DNA of 46,455 bases, taken from contig CAVNZM010000035.1 in NCBI GenBank assembly GCA_963693365.1, forward strand, positions 1-46,455. The letters run 5' to 3'. Shown here piece by piece: positions 31,888 through 39,786 of the stretch; position 1 is the stretch's first letter; each line of letters opens with the position of its first letter. Both the position numbers and the translations under genes were made by a program. Source of the stretch: Amoebidium appalachense. Its lineage: Eukaryota > Ichthyosporea. The notes beneath the pieces were generated by a model. That model was not told the origin of the DNA and ran no database searches. It saw only the letters and a list, made by a program, of their open reading frames with translations.

Positions 31888-33383
31888 GGGAGATACACCA
31901 TGAGCATATCGAAATCGCTCACCGAGTAAAATGTTTGCCGTCTGTGTGCACCCACATAGGTGCCTAGCATAAATTGCCAGTACGAGCCCATGTCGGTTGC
32001 GGTTTTGGCTTGGACTCGTTTGCTTTTCCAGTACATGTCAAACCTTCCATTGTGCTCGTGTACTTCGGGGTACACAAACTTGGTCTGAAGTACCTCCTCG
32101 ATTGCAGCTTGTGTCTCAATCTCCCGCATCTGCTTTGCTCCCTTTGGAGTGTTGACTTGAACGAATGTTTGTAATTGGAGGTTCTCTTCCAGTCTGTCAA
32201 GTGTTGTCCTCAGCTCCTCGACAGACGCGACTTCGCGGTCCGCGAATCTAGTCCGCCCCCCTTGCCCGATGGTAATTTGCCCCGACGCATTCATGACCGA
32301 TTCGTTTCCAGCAAAGATCCACAGCCGCCGTGTTATGCCGTCATCTCCAACGCACGCGACCACCCCGCCGGGGTATTTGTTGCATCTCATAAATGCAAAC
32401 GCCGAATCATCCCGTCGTGTGCTGGTCTTCACCGTCACTGCGTAGCCACGTGGGTCTTCACCAGGCTCCGTCACCCAAAGGAAATCTGCGCCACAGCTTT
32501 CCCTTGTCGGCATAATAGTCAGACCGGCCTCTCTGAACATGCCCATCACCCATTTCTTCCCCTCGGCACCTATCTCGATAGCATGGGCACTTCGTCGTTC
32601 AAGGTTGGCGTGTCGCTTCTCGGCGTACTCCTCGTCGTTCTTGGGCAGTTCTTTGCGCGGGCGTTTGGTGGCCGGCGTCTCGACTTCGTCAGGCCCGAGC
32701 GCGCGAGCCCTCTTGTTGCTGGCACAGTTGGGGCAGGCGTTGCCGAGTCGTGTGCGGTTGTGAATCCAGTTCTCCCACTCGTGACCGTTCGTGCACACCC
32801 ACCAGACCTTCATCTTCTTGCCGTGGTGCACGCTGTCCGGCGTGGCCTCACCATTCTTCGTGGGATGCCACTCGGCGGCGATGGCCGGGAACTTTGCCTG
32901 GAGTGTCTCATCCGTCTTCACGCGCATGCTTATCCCCTTGCGCTTGCATGCCGGGCAGCCAGGTCCGTTCTTCGTGCGGTTCGAGGGGCTCGCCTGCCAC
33001 TCGACATCACAACCGGGACTGGAACATTTCCACCAGAAGACGTTGCTTGCCTTGCCGATGTCGGAGGGGGTGATGGGGGTGTTCTTCTCAAAGTGCCATT
33101 CTGCGGAAATGTCGGGGAAGAGCGCCGCAAAGGTCTTGTCGGCATCGAGCTTCTTGGTAAAGTACTTCTTGGGGTCGGCCTTCTTGCGGCACGCGACGCA
33201 GCCTGGCTCCTGCTTGATCCGCGCAAACACGTAGGCCTCCCACTCGGTGTTGCAGCCCGGTGTGCCGCAGAGCCACCACACCTTCTTGTTCGACTTTGCC
33301 CCCACGGACGACGCCGACAGCGGGGCATTCTTGCTTGGGTGCCACTCGCGGGCAAGAGAAGGAAAGGTTTGAGAGAGAGACAT
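31824..33383 (-). CDS. triple zinc-ribbon protein with two PD-(D/E)XK-like nuclease segments
   Basis: The 519-aa product starts with three copies of a treble-clef zinc module (residues about 1-66, 82-147, 160-221), each with EWHPxKN or EWHFEKN, a WW(x)C stretch and a CxxC pair; this is the DUF4379-type repeat known from giant viruses. A first nuclease-like core follows: E270, GADFLWV with D300 and YAVTVKTS with V318-K319. A second is near residues 421-465: FDMYWKSKRVQAKTA with D449, Q458 and K460. Binding plus cutting of DNA is inferred. The end is probably frameshifted. A TATA element lies about 50 nt upstream. Confidence 0.7.
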   Translation of the reverse strand: MSLSQTFPSLAREWHPSKNAPLSASSVGAKSNKKVWWLCGTPGCNTEWEAYVFARIKQEPGCVACRKKADPKKYFTKKLDADKTFAALFPDISAEWHFEKNTPITPSDIGKASNVFWWKCSSPGCDVEWQASPSNRTKNGPGCPACKRKGISMRVKTDETLQAKFPAIAAEWHPTKNGEATPDSVHHGKKMKVWWVCTNGHEWENWIHNRTRLGNACPNCASNKRARALGPDEVETPATKRPRKELPKNDEEYAEKRHANLERRSAHAIEIGAEGKKWVMGMFREAGLTIMPTRESCGADFLWVTEPGEDPRGYAVTVKTSTRRDDSAFAFMRCNKYPGGVVACVGDDGITRRLWIFAGNESVMNASGQITIGQGGRTRFADREVASVEELRTTLDRLEENLQLQTFVQVNTPKGAKQMREIETQAAIEEVLQTKFVYPEVHEHNGRFDMYWKSKRVQAKTATDMGSYWQFMLGTYVGAHRRQTFYSVSDFDMLMVYLPCVVPSVLFVPRSMSSVTWDW

Positions 33384-33422
33384 GTTGCTGCAGATGTGAT
33401 GGTTGTATGGGTGTGTGCCGGC

Positions 33423-33438
33423 TTTTATACCTTCGCGG
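33423..33438 (-). promoter_or_regulatory. GAAGGTATAAAA promoter element
   Basis: Minus strand CCGCGAAGGTATAAAA, about 51 nt before the ATG at 33383. It faces away from the element at 33513 in a 196-nt divergent spacer. Confidence 0.6.
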
Positions 33439-33512
33439 GAGTCAGAGGTGATGCGACTGCCGCGATGAAGCGCGGTCGATTTTTTCTTGTTTTGGCGACT
33501 GGGTTGCACGTT

Positions 33513-33527
33513 CAAGGGTATAAAAGG
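33513..33527 (+). promoter_or_regulatory. AAGGGTATAAAAGG promoter element
   Basis: It lies about 67 nt before the ATG at 33580, a little farther than in the other genes. Confidence 0.5.
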
Positions 33528-33579
33528 CCGCGCGGTGACCAAACCCCCTCACTTTTTATTTTCTCAGCTACCTGTAGGC

Positions 33580-34446
33580 ATGTCCAGAATTCTGACCATC
33601 TACTGCACTGAGCTCGCTGCCCTCGCTGGTCGCCACAAGTATCGTGAAGTCGCCGATGCCGTGAACGCCCTGCTCTGCCACAACGAACAGATTGTCTACT
33701 CGTCCTTCCCCCACCTTCGCTCGCGCCTGCGCAATGCCCGTCTCGGCGAGGCTGCGGCCCGCAAGGCCGAGTTCCTCTGCCGCAAGCGCCATGCCGACGT
33801 GCTGGAGAACGGGCTCGTGAAGATGGCCAAGGCCGAGTCCGCCGACGAGCTCAAGATGCTGATCGACGATGCGCTCTCGTCCATCGACGACCCCGCCGAC
33901 AGGGAGCTGGCCAGGGGCGTCATCTTCAAGACCCGCGGGCTCACGGGCGAGGACCCCGTCATGGACGAGTACGAGCGGCTGACCGGCAAGAAGCTGACCG
34001 AGCGCAACACCGTGTTCCGTGTCTCCAAGCCCTTCACCACGCGTGGCGGAGTGCGCTACCAGATCGGGGGCCGCCTGGACGGCGTGTGCGACGAGCTCGG
34101 GCGCATCGTCGAGGTCAAGAACCGCGTCAACAAGTTCCACATCCCCATCTACGACCGCATCCAGGTCATGGGCTACTTTGCCATCACAGGGCTTAAGAGT
34201 TGCGAGTTCATCCAGTGCCTGTGCGGTGAGCTCGACACCGAGACCCTGCACTACGACGAGGGCGCCTGGGCGGCCGTGCAGCGAGCGCTCGAGGACACCC
34301 TGGACCGCTACCTCACCCCCGACTGCGACCCCGACGAGGAGCCCCACAGCCCCCCCGGCCCGCCCGCAGCTCCCAGCCCCCCCGGGCCGGCCCCTCAGTC
34401 ACCGGCCGCGTCATCCTCGCTGGCCTCCGTCTCCTCTTCGCAATAA
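33580..34446 (+). CDS. PD-(D/E)XK nuclease (YqaJ/exonuclease-like)
   Basis: The 288-aa product has a clear nuclease core: GGRLDGVCDELGRIVEVKNR with D167, E178 and K180, then YDRIQVMGYFAITGLKSCEF with Q195 and Y199. This D-(E-x-K)-Q-x-x-x-Y order is the signature of the lambda-exonuclease/YqaJ-like group; close relatives occur in algal and protist viruses. It could act in recombination or repair of replicating DNA. The tail (about 255-288) is Pro/Ser low complexity. The stop overlaps AATAAA, and the last 52 nt overlap the convergent gene. Confidence 0.8.
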   Translation: MSRILTIYCTELAALAGRHKYREVADAVNALLCHNEQIVYSSFPHLRSRLRNARLGEAAARKAEFLCRKRHADVLENGLVKMAKAESADELKMLIDDALSSIDDPADRELARGVIFKTRGLTGEDPVMDEYERLTGKKLTERNTVFRVSKPFTTRGGVRYQIGGRLDGVCDELGRIVEVKNRVNKFHIPIYDRIQVMGYFAITGLKSCEFIQCLCGELDTETLHYDEGAWAAVQRALEDTLDRYLTPDCDPDEEPHSPPGPPAAPSPPGPAPQSPAASSSLASVSSSQ

Positions 34447-34895
34447 ATATCCCCCAGACGGGGCAGTGGCATATCCAGTCTTTTGAGCACGGGCGAGTAG
34501 AAGTGGCATGCCTCCACGTACTCGCAGTAGCAGCCCATGGACTCAAGCTCTTTTGGAAACAGCTCCTCGCTCAGCTGCATCTTTCCCCCCTTCTGTACGT
34601 ACATGCACGGGTCACGGTTTAGCGAGACGACCTCCAGCCAGTCCTTGAACGCGTTTGTTGGACGTCGCACCACACACCTCCTGCACTTGAAAGCCGCAAG
34701 CACACCCATCACCTCGCCCGCGCCCCGAAAGCTCCGGTACAGCACGCACACTCGAACACCACCCTCACTGCCTGCCGAGCATACCGCCCTCGCCCCGTTC
34801 TCCAGCAGCCGTCGAGCCACATCTCTCGCACCCACCTGCCCGTCGAGCTCGGCCGCAAAGACGCGCGAATGACTGTTATCATGGCGGTTATCCAT
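34395..34895 (-). CDS. unknown Cys-containing protein, 166 aa
   Basis: The ATG at 34895 (MDNRHDNSHSRVFAAELDG) is selected because longer starts overlap the divergent gene at 34912. The protein is alpha/beta with several Cys (FKCRRCVVRR; MGCYCEYVEACHF) and an acidic C-terminus. A faint resemblance in layout to replication-initiator proteins was noted but lacks the metal-binding His pair, so no function is proposed. A plus-strand frame over the same bases is weaker. Confidence 0.55.
   Translation of the reverse strand: MDNRHDNSHSRVFAAELDGQVGARDVARRLLENGARAVCSAGSEGGVRVCVLYRSFRGAGEVMGVLAAFKCRRCVVRRPTNAFKDWLEVVSLNRDPCMYVQKGGKMQLSEELFPKELESMGCYCEYVEACHFYSPVLKRLDMPLPRLGDIYCEEETEASEDDAAGD
34442..34447 (+). 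terminator. AATAAA overlapping a stop codon
   Basis: The TAA stop of the PD-(D/E)XK gene is part of AATAAA, inside the convergent overlap. Confidence 0.4.
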
Positions 34896-34911
34896 GCAGA
34901 GCCACGCAATA

Positions 34912-35427
34912 ATGTCGGGATGCGAGCTGGACACCGCGACGGTCAGGTGCATGGCCTGGGACTCCGACCAACCGCTTTCCATAGGCGTGCAGGGGGGGTT
35001 CAGCTGGGACAAGGGCAACCTCAGGTTCAGGAACGTCACGAGCCCCGAGTACTTCTTCTACCCAGGACAGGCCCTGGCTGTGCTTCACCACGTACGCACG
35101 ATCCAGTCGGTTGAGCTCGCACGGGGGCTGCTGGTGCTGGACGAGCCGCTGCCATATTTCCCCAAGATCAAGGACCTTATGGTCTATGTCGATCCGCACG
35201 TGCGCGGGCGCCTACGAACAGGTAACGGCCAGGATGTGCTCACGGTCACACGTGACGGACGAATACAGAGCCCGTGGATGGACAGGCTCGTAGGCAATTT
35301 CGACGGCCACTTTGTTTTTGCAAACGGCTGGCGCATCGAGGCAGCCGGGGACTCGGGACTGCTGTTCACCTCGGCAACGGGGGTGGCACGCATGCGCTTG
35401 GACGACGCCGGGCTCGAGATTCTCTAA
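34912..35427 (+). CDS. unknown beta-rich protein, 171 aa
   Basis: The product is strand-rich and Gly-containing, ending in repeated short strands (GHFVFANGWRIEA; SGLLFTSATGVARMRLDDAG). This looks like the C-terminal domain of fibre or baseplate-type proteins, but no family is recognised. The start at 34912 is 16 nt from the divergent start at 34895; an ATG at 34894 is an alternative. Confidence 0.55.
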   Translation: MSGCELDTATVRCMAWDSDQPLSIGVQGGFSWDKGNLRFRNVTSPEYFFYPGQALAVLHHVRTIQSVELARGLLVLDEPLPYFPKIKDLMVYVDPHVRGRLRTGNGQDVLTVTRDGRIQSPWMDRLVGNFDGHFVFANGWRIEAAGDSGLLFTSATGVARMRLDDAGLEIL

Positions 35428-35483
35428 ACCGCCAAAATGCCTCCAGACAGCAGCCGTTCGATATAATTTGGTGGTAGGGTATA

Positions 35484-35759
35484 ATGTCTTTGGCCACGGG
35501 TGTCGATTATGGGATGAGGGCATACATGAGAAACCCCCTTTTCCAGGCTACCATCACCGGGTTGACCGCCTACATGGCCTACCCACCCAACGACTCGCTC
35601 CACCGCCTGGGGCGCAAGTGGCCCTGGCTGCAGTACGTGTTCCTGTTCTTCCTGGTCTGGCAGGGACGTGGCGAGCAGAACATCACGCGGAGCTTGATTG
35701 CCGTGGGCATCATATACGCACTTCTCCAGTACGCGGTTCCCGCACTCGAGAGGCTGTAG
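35484..35759 (+). CDS. two-pass membrane protein, 91 aa
   Basis: Two hydrophobic segments are visible (about 47-60, LQYVFLFFLVW, and 66-86, ITRSLIAVGIIYALLQYAV), plus a weaker N-terminal one. The frame begins in a TATAATG context (GGTATAATG). The function is unknown. It is one of several small membrane proteins between 35 and 42 kb. Confidence 0.6.
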   Translation: MSLATGVDYGMRAYMRNPLFQATITGLTAYMAYPPNDSLHRLGRKWPWLQYVFLFFLVWQGRGEQNITRSLIAVGIIYALLQYAVPALERL

Positions 35760-35814
35760 GTGGTTTTGCGCCCAACGGTTGGCAGCTCCCCGTTTATTCG
35801 GCAGTGCTGTTAGA

Positions 35815-36027
35815 ATGACACTGGACGACCTAATCCTCGAGCAGATCGGCGTGTCCAAGAGGAAGTCTCGCACGAGACGCGCCAAAGCCCCCGCCATCCC
35901 CTCGCAGCCGTCGACCATGAAGACGGCACTTGCCCGCCTCGACCAGGCCGAACACGAGGGCAAGGACTTCCTAAAATTGGTGCGCAAGACCCGCAAGCAG
36001 TTGCTGGCAAAGACAAAGGCTGTGTAG
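35815..36027 (+). CDS. small basic protein, 70 aa
   Basis: The product starts MTLDDLILEQIGVSKRKSRT and is rich in Lys and Arg throughout, with a helical C-terminus (LDQAEHEGKDFLKLVRKTRK). Nucleic-acid binding is likely but inferred. Upstream in-frame codons to 35698 overlap the previous gene and are not used. It faces the basic-protein island on the other strand. Confidence 0.5.
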   Translation: MTLDDLILEQIGVSKRKSRTRRAKAPAIPSQPSTMKTALARLDQAEHEGKDFLKLVRKTRKQLLAKTKAV

Positions 36028-36068
36028 CCCACGAGCATGAAGAAAACATCAATTCTTAACCGAGCCCT

Positions 36069-36140
36069 TCACGGGCTAGTCCAAATAAAGACGGCAGCGC
36101 CGACAAACAACAGAAACAGAAGGAGCCAAACAGCACGCAT
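36069..36140 (-). CDS. possible 23-aa membrane peptide
   Basis: A minus-strand frame MRAVWLLLFLLFVGAAVFIW is one hydrophobic helix. It has a TAAATG start, as do confident genes here, and lies in the 138-nt space between two genes. Such short membrane peptides occur in large DNA viruses, but length alone makes this uncertain. Confidence 0.3.
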   Translation of the reverse strand: MRAVWLLLFLLFVGAAVFIWTSP

Positions 36141-36165
36141 TTACACTGTGTACGCATTTGTTTTA

Positions 36166-37443
36166 TTAGGTTGCCGGTGCTGCATGCCGTTGCCGCATGG
36201 TTTCAAGCTGATTCGGGGCCGTCAAATCTGATATGTTTTGCGCGGCTGCGCCTGTGTCTGCGCCTTCGACCCCTTGTCGCAGGTTATCCATATCCATGGG
36301 CTCTTGCCCTTGGTTTTCTAGGGCTTGATTGATGCCGTTCATGTCCACGTTACCCAGCCCGCGCCCACCAGCAAGATTCGTTGCCATGTCCTCGAAACGA
36401 TTTTCCAGGTCCTCGAGGTCCGCCGGTTCGTCGTTGGGGTTGCTGGGGGCAATGGGATTGGCGAGACGCACAATTTCCGTCTCCAGATCAAAAAGAGTGT
36501 CCTTGGTGTTGTCCAGTTTTTTGACCAGTGCAAACGTGGGTTTGGTGCCCAGCGCGGTATCCACGGCGCTGTACATCGAGCTCGTCCATGCCGCACACTT
36601 TCTCAGCAAACTGGATGTATCGACCAGCTTCCCTATGAGTGCATTACCCAAGCTGTTCAAATCCCCTTGCCGCAATAGATAGACATCTCGGTTAAACAAC
36701 AGATTTAGGTGTCCCAGCTCATCCGGCGTCTTCTTGGAAAAGTAGTTCACGTACACCGGGTTCTTAAGCAGCTCGCTCCGGGTGCCCTTTATGAACCGAA
36801 GGTATGCACCAATAACTGCCTTGTAGCCGACTATACGCTTGAGAAGGAGCTCGGCATCCAGATTCTTCTTGAACTGTTGCTTCTGGGCGAGCAGTTTTTC
36901 GGTGGCCTTGTTCGTGACAAAGCCTATGCTGCTGTCGTCGACTGAGACGTCCGCCTTCTCGTAGCGGGTCTTGAGCTGGTCGTACTCGTTGCCCAAGTTG
37001 CTGATGTCCACCTCCAGCTTCTTGTCGATGTAGTCCTTGGCCAACTGCTTGGCCTGCAGCTTGAACTTTGCCAACTGGAGTTCAATGCGCGACAACGCCT
37101 GCTGGTTGGCTAGCGGGATGCCTGTTCTTGCCCCCCGTGCCACTGCGGCAATCTTCTTCCCCTGAAATCCGAGAAGCTCACTTGCCTGGACCTTGTCCTT
37201 GGCCTGTTGCTTCTGTGCTTTGCTGTACTTCTTTTTCACGAGGTCCGCCTTGTACTTGATCCGCTTCTGTATCTCCTGGTCCTCCTCCTTTCCACGTTTG
37301 CCGGCCCGCTCCAGGCCCTTCAACACCTGCTTCTTCGTCTTCTGCGTGGGCTTGTCGAGGTCCTCCCAGTACGCATAACTTTTCCGACCTCCTTTCCGTG
37401 TCTTGCTCCAGTTGGGCGGTTCGGGTTGCGCCACTGCGGCCAT
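36166..37443 (-). CDS. large basic helical protein, 425 aa
   Basis: The N-terminal 170 residues are very rich in Lys, Gln and Arg (KKQVLKGLERAGKRGKEED; KADLVKKKYSKAQKQQAKDK) and predicted coiled coil. The middle is helical with fewer charges. The C-terminus is Asn/Gln/Asp-rich with repeated NL and QALE-type words. No family is recognised. The ATG at 37443 is chosen over an upstream TTG at 37482. It is the last gene of a tight minus-strand series of four (spacers 22, 11 and 24 nt). A DNA-core or scaffold protein is inferred. Confidence 0.6.
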   Translation of the reverse strand: MAAVAQPEPPNWSKTRKGGRKSYAYWEDLDKPTQKTKKQVLKGLERAGKRGKEEDQEIQKRIKYKADLVKKKYSKAQKQQAKDKVQASELLGFQGKKIAAVARGARTGIPLANQQALSRIELQLAKFKLQAKQLAKDYIDKKLEVDISNLGNEYDQLKTRYEKADVSVDDSSIGFVTNKATEKLLAQKQQFKKNLDAELLLKRIVGYKAVIGAYLRFIKGTRSELLKNPVYVNYFSKKTPDELGHLNLLFNRDVYLLRQGDLNSLGNALIGKLVDTSSLLRKCAAWTSSMYSAVDTALGTKPTFALVKKLDNTKDTLFDLETEIVRLANPIAPSNPNDEPADLEDLENRFEDMATNLAGGRGLGNVDMNGINQALENQGQEPMDMDNLRQGVEGADTGAAAQNISDLTAPNQLETMRQRHAAPAT

Positions 37444-37465
37444 GTTATATGATCGCACCACATTT

Positions 37466-38014
37466 TTAACCGGACTGCCCACCGTATACCTGATTTATGA
37501 CTGTGCCACCCTGTTGGGCCCTCGCCTGCAATCCCGCCAGCCTATCCTCCTGCAAAGCCTTGCCTACCTTCTCGCCCAGCTTTGCAAGCTCTTCATAGAG
37601 CCCCCGCCACTTGGCCGTCGCGGCCTCGTTTGCTCTTCGCGTCTGGATGAGTCGGTCGGTTGCGTGGTAAATCCGTAGAAGCTGGTCACTGGCCTCTTCC
37701 CCCAATCGCTCCCTACCCCGGGCCACCAACCGAGCCCCTTGCAGCACCCTCTGTATGCGCATCTCGATGTCCTTGATGCGCTGACCCGTCGTAGCGGTGC
37801 CCGAGGCCTGAGCCGTTGACCGCTTCAGTCGTTTGATGGCACGGTTTGTGGAATGTCGTATCATTTGGGCCACCTCCTGCTCCTGTCGTTTCCGCTGCAT
37901 GGCATCCCGGCGCAGGCCGCGGAGCTCCGCACGCAGCTGTTGTCTGCTGTAGCTAGGTTCAGGGAGAGGCTGTGGCCTCACGGCCGTTGTGGCGACTGCA
38001 CTGTGTCTTTCCAT
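37466..38014 (-). CDS. Arg/Gln-rich coiled-coil protein, 182 aa
   Basis: The product is nearly all helix, with Arg-rich heptads (YSRQQLRAELRGLRRDAMQR; NRAIKRLKRSTAQ; GQRIKDIEMRIQRVL). Gene order and composition tie it to its neighbours at 36166 and 38026. DNA or RNA binding is inferred. No enzyme motif is seen. Confidence 0.55.
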   Translation of the reverse strand: MERHSAVATTAVRPQPLPEPSYSRQQLRAELRGLRRDAMQRKRQEQEVAQMIRHSTNRAIKRLKRSTAQASGTATTGQRIKDIEMRIQRVLQGARLVARGRERLGEEASDQLLRIYHATDRLIQTRRANEAATAKWRGLYEELAKLGEKVGKALQEDRLAGLQARAQQGGTVINQVYGGQSG

Positions 38015-38025
38015 ACATGCCTGAG

Positions 38026-38331
38026 TTATTTATTTTGGCCGGGCGCGTCCAGCGCAAGTGCCTGTTCCGTCAGCAGGGCAAGCTCCGTCACCAACGGACC
38101 GGCCGACGTGTGCCTTATTCGCGCTATGTCGCGCGTGACCTCATCGAGCATCCGGAGCGCCTTCTTGCGCGTTGCTAACATCCGCTTGAGCTCCATATTG
38201 TTTCGCACCTTCAGTTGTCCCACTTCCCGGTATCGGCGCAGGCGTTGCTTCATCAGCTGTCGCTGCTGCCACAGTTGGTGCTGTGTGCGCTGGCGCTGCT
38301 GGGCCAGCCACTTGTCCCTCTTGCCTCGCAT
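38026..38331 (-). CDS. Arg/Gln-rich helical protein, 101 aa
   Basis: It starts MRGKRDKWLAQQRQRTQHQL, is helical and basic, and has a less charged C-terminal third (PLVTELALLTEQALALDAPG). It is similar in style to the gene at 37466, from which it is separated by 11 nt, and could be an old duplicate. Confidence 0.55.
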   Translation of the reverse strand: MRGKRDKWLAQQRQRTQHQLWQQRQLMKQRLRRYREVGQLKVRNNMELKRMLATRKKALRMLDEVTRDIARIRHTSAGPLVTELALLTEQALALDAPGQNK

Positions 38332-38355
38332 CTACATCTGGCGTTGTTTCCGTGC

Positions 38356-38532
38356 TCACGAGGACCCACACGGCCCCAGAATCCCGCGTAGACACCTGCG
38401 GTCCATGCCCAGCGAGTAAGGCGAATCGAGCAGCCCCAGTTCAAATGCCTTTTGTAGTTGTTCGCGTTTCAAGCCTCCGCGACGTGGGCGTCTCTGCGTG
38501 CGTCTCCGTAATCCGTGTCTCCGGCGTGCCAT
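38356..38532 (-). CDS. Arg-rich protamine-like protein, 58 aa
   Basis: The frame starts MARRRHGLRRRTQRRPRRGG and then has a helical segment (LKREQLQKAFELGLLDSPYS) and two Cys. It lies 24 nt from the start of the gene at 38331 on the same strand and fills the gap before 38568. Protamine-like basic proteins help condense viral DNA, and I infer that role here. Confidence 0.5.
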   Translation of the reverse strand: MARRRHGLRRRTQRRPRRGGLKREQLQKAFELGLLDSPYSLGMDRRCLRGILGPCGSS

Positions 38533-38567
38533 TGGCAGCAGCAGGCAAAATCCGTAACCTGACCACC

Positions 38568-38798
38568 TCAGCTCGTCAAAAACCGCGAACCGATGTACCC
38601 AGCCAGCAGCGTGCCCACGATGGCCGCCGCAACGGTCACAAGAAACACCATCAGGAAGAATTGCGGTGTCCCCGCCCGTACCACCATGCCCTGCCTTGCT
38701 GGCACGGGACTGGTGGCAGCGGTTTCGGTCGGGGTGTCTGGCTGCTGCTCGGGTGCGTTGGGGGTGGTGTCCTTGGGGTTGCTGGCTGCTTCATCCAT
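38568..38798 (-). CDS. tail-anchored Pro-rich protein, 76 aa
   Basis: A Pro/Thr/Glu-rich N-terminal half (PNAPEQQPDTPTETAATS) is followed by a membrane helix (about 50-70, FFLMVFLVTVAAAIVGTLLAGYI) and a short basic end. The start at 38798 carries GTAATG. It is divergent from the protease at 38836, with 37 nt between ATGs. Confidence 0.6.
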   Translation of the reverse strand: MDEAASNPKDTTPNAPEQQPDTPTETAATSPVPARQGMVVRAGTPQFFLMVFLVTVAAAIVGTLLAGYIGSRFLTS

Positions 38799-38835
38799 TA
38801 CAGTACGGGACAAAATAAAAAACGTGCCGTCACAC

Positions 38836-39498
38836 ATGACCGTTCCCCTCCTCCTACTCGCACTGATCGTGTGCGCCCTGGTTCTGTTCCTGCGCTCATA
38901 CTGCCGCCCGCTTCCATCTCGGTTCAGCTGGCTCGACGTTTCCCCCGCGGTGGTTGCCCCCGTGGGCTACCAGGCACGGTGTGGCTCGTGCTGGGCGCAC
39001 GCCACGTCAGCTGCGCTCCATGGGCGCATCGCCGTCCAGCTCGGCAAGCAGGTGACCGTCGACACTGACGACCTTCTCCAAAACACACTGGGAAACAGGG
39101 GTTGCATGGGGGGTACGCTGGTAAAGGCACACATGCACGCCTGCCGCGTGGGCGTGCTCACGGACAAAGGTCGAATCAAACTGCGTTCATTCACGGACAT
39201 GCAGGGCCACGGGTCATGTGCCATCAAGCGGGAAATACAGAGGAACGGGCCTGTCGCCATGCACGTGCTCGAACACCGCTCGATGAAGCGGCTTGACCCT
39301 GAGGAGACGTGGACACCGGATCCGGGTGAAAGGCCCGTGGGCGGCCATGCGGTGATGGTGTTCGGTTGGGATGATGCCAGGGGCGGCTGGCTGGTGCAGA
39401 ACAGCTGGGGGCAAGGGTGGGCGGCGGGTGGACGTGGCGTCATGGCCTACGGGGCCGGGGGTATCGACTCACTACACGTCTTGGCAGGCACGTTCTGA
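38836..39498 (+). CDS. membrane-anchored papain-like (C1) cysteine protease
   Basis: The 220-aa product begins with a hydrophobic anchor (1-19). The catalytic set is complete: Q46, C52 (ARCGSCWAHA), H171 (GGHAVMVFGW) and N189 (NSWGQGW); GCMGG near 90 is the family's usual loop. There is no propeptide of normal size between the anchor and the mature domain, so activation by pro-region removal is not apparent. Baculoviruses and some large DNA viruses carry cathepsins for host tissue breakdown, and others may use them in maturation; which applies here is open. The protease is divergent from the tail-anchored protein at 38568. Confidence 0.88.
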   Translation: MTVPLLLLALIVCALVLFLRSYCRPLPSRFSWLDVSPAVVAPVGYQARCGSCWAHATSAALHGRIAVQLGKQVTVDTDDLLQNTLGNRGCMGGTLVKAHMHACRVGVLTDKGRIKLRSFTDMQGHGSCAIKREIQRNGPVAMHVLEHRSMKRLDPEETWTPDPGERPVGGHAVMVFGWDDARGGWLVQNSWGQGWAAGGRGVMAYGAGGIDSLHVLAGTF

Positions 39499-39503
39499 TA
39501 TGT

Positions 39504-39749
39504 TTAGATCACGTAGCTCACCGTGGTGTTGAGCACGTTCCGCAGGTCGGTGCCGTCCTTGGCGGTGTTGGTGATGTCGTTTCTGGGGTCCACGTCCACC
39601 TTGACAGGCGCCACGGCGATGGGCACGGGCACGTAGTTGGAATGCCGGGGACACGTGCTCTGCGGCGGCGGCGCCTGCGGTTGCTGCGACCAGTAGTACC
39701 AGATGGTAACGATGGCCAGCAGCAAGAGCGTGTTGTTGTTGATCTCCAT
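39504..39749 (-). CDS. N-terminally anchored protein, 81 aa
   Basis: A membrane helix (5-20, NNTLLLLAIVTIWYYW) is followed by a Pro/Gln stretch and a soluble tail with VPVPIAVAPVKVDVDP. The start at 39749 carries CTAATG. No family is recognised. It converges on the protease gene with 5 nt between stops. Confidence 0.55.
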   Translation of the reverse strand: MEINNNTLLLLAIVTIWYYWSQQPQAPPPQSTCPRHSNYVPVPIAVAPVKVDVDPRNDITNTAKDGTDLRNVLNTTVSYVI

Positions 39750-39786
39750 TAGCGGGGCCCTCCAAAAAAAAATATTGCCATAGCTC

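Noticed and set aside
31618-31929. Plus-strand 103-codon frame after the capsid gene
   Set aside because: It overlaps the nuclease 3' end and its detached frame on the other strand and shows no domain.
32175-33611. 478-codon plus-strand frame opposite the zinc-ribbon nuclease
   Set aside because: It is antisense to repeated CxxC modules, which create the open frame.
34395-34895. Circovirus-like replication initiator
   Set aside because: A loose resemblance in order only; the His-hydrophobic-His metal site is absent.
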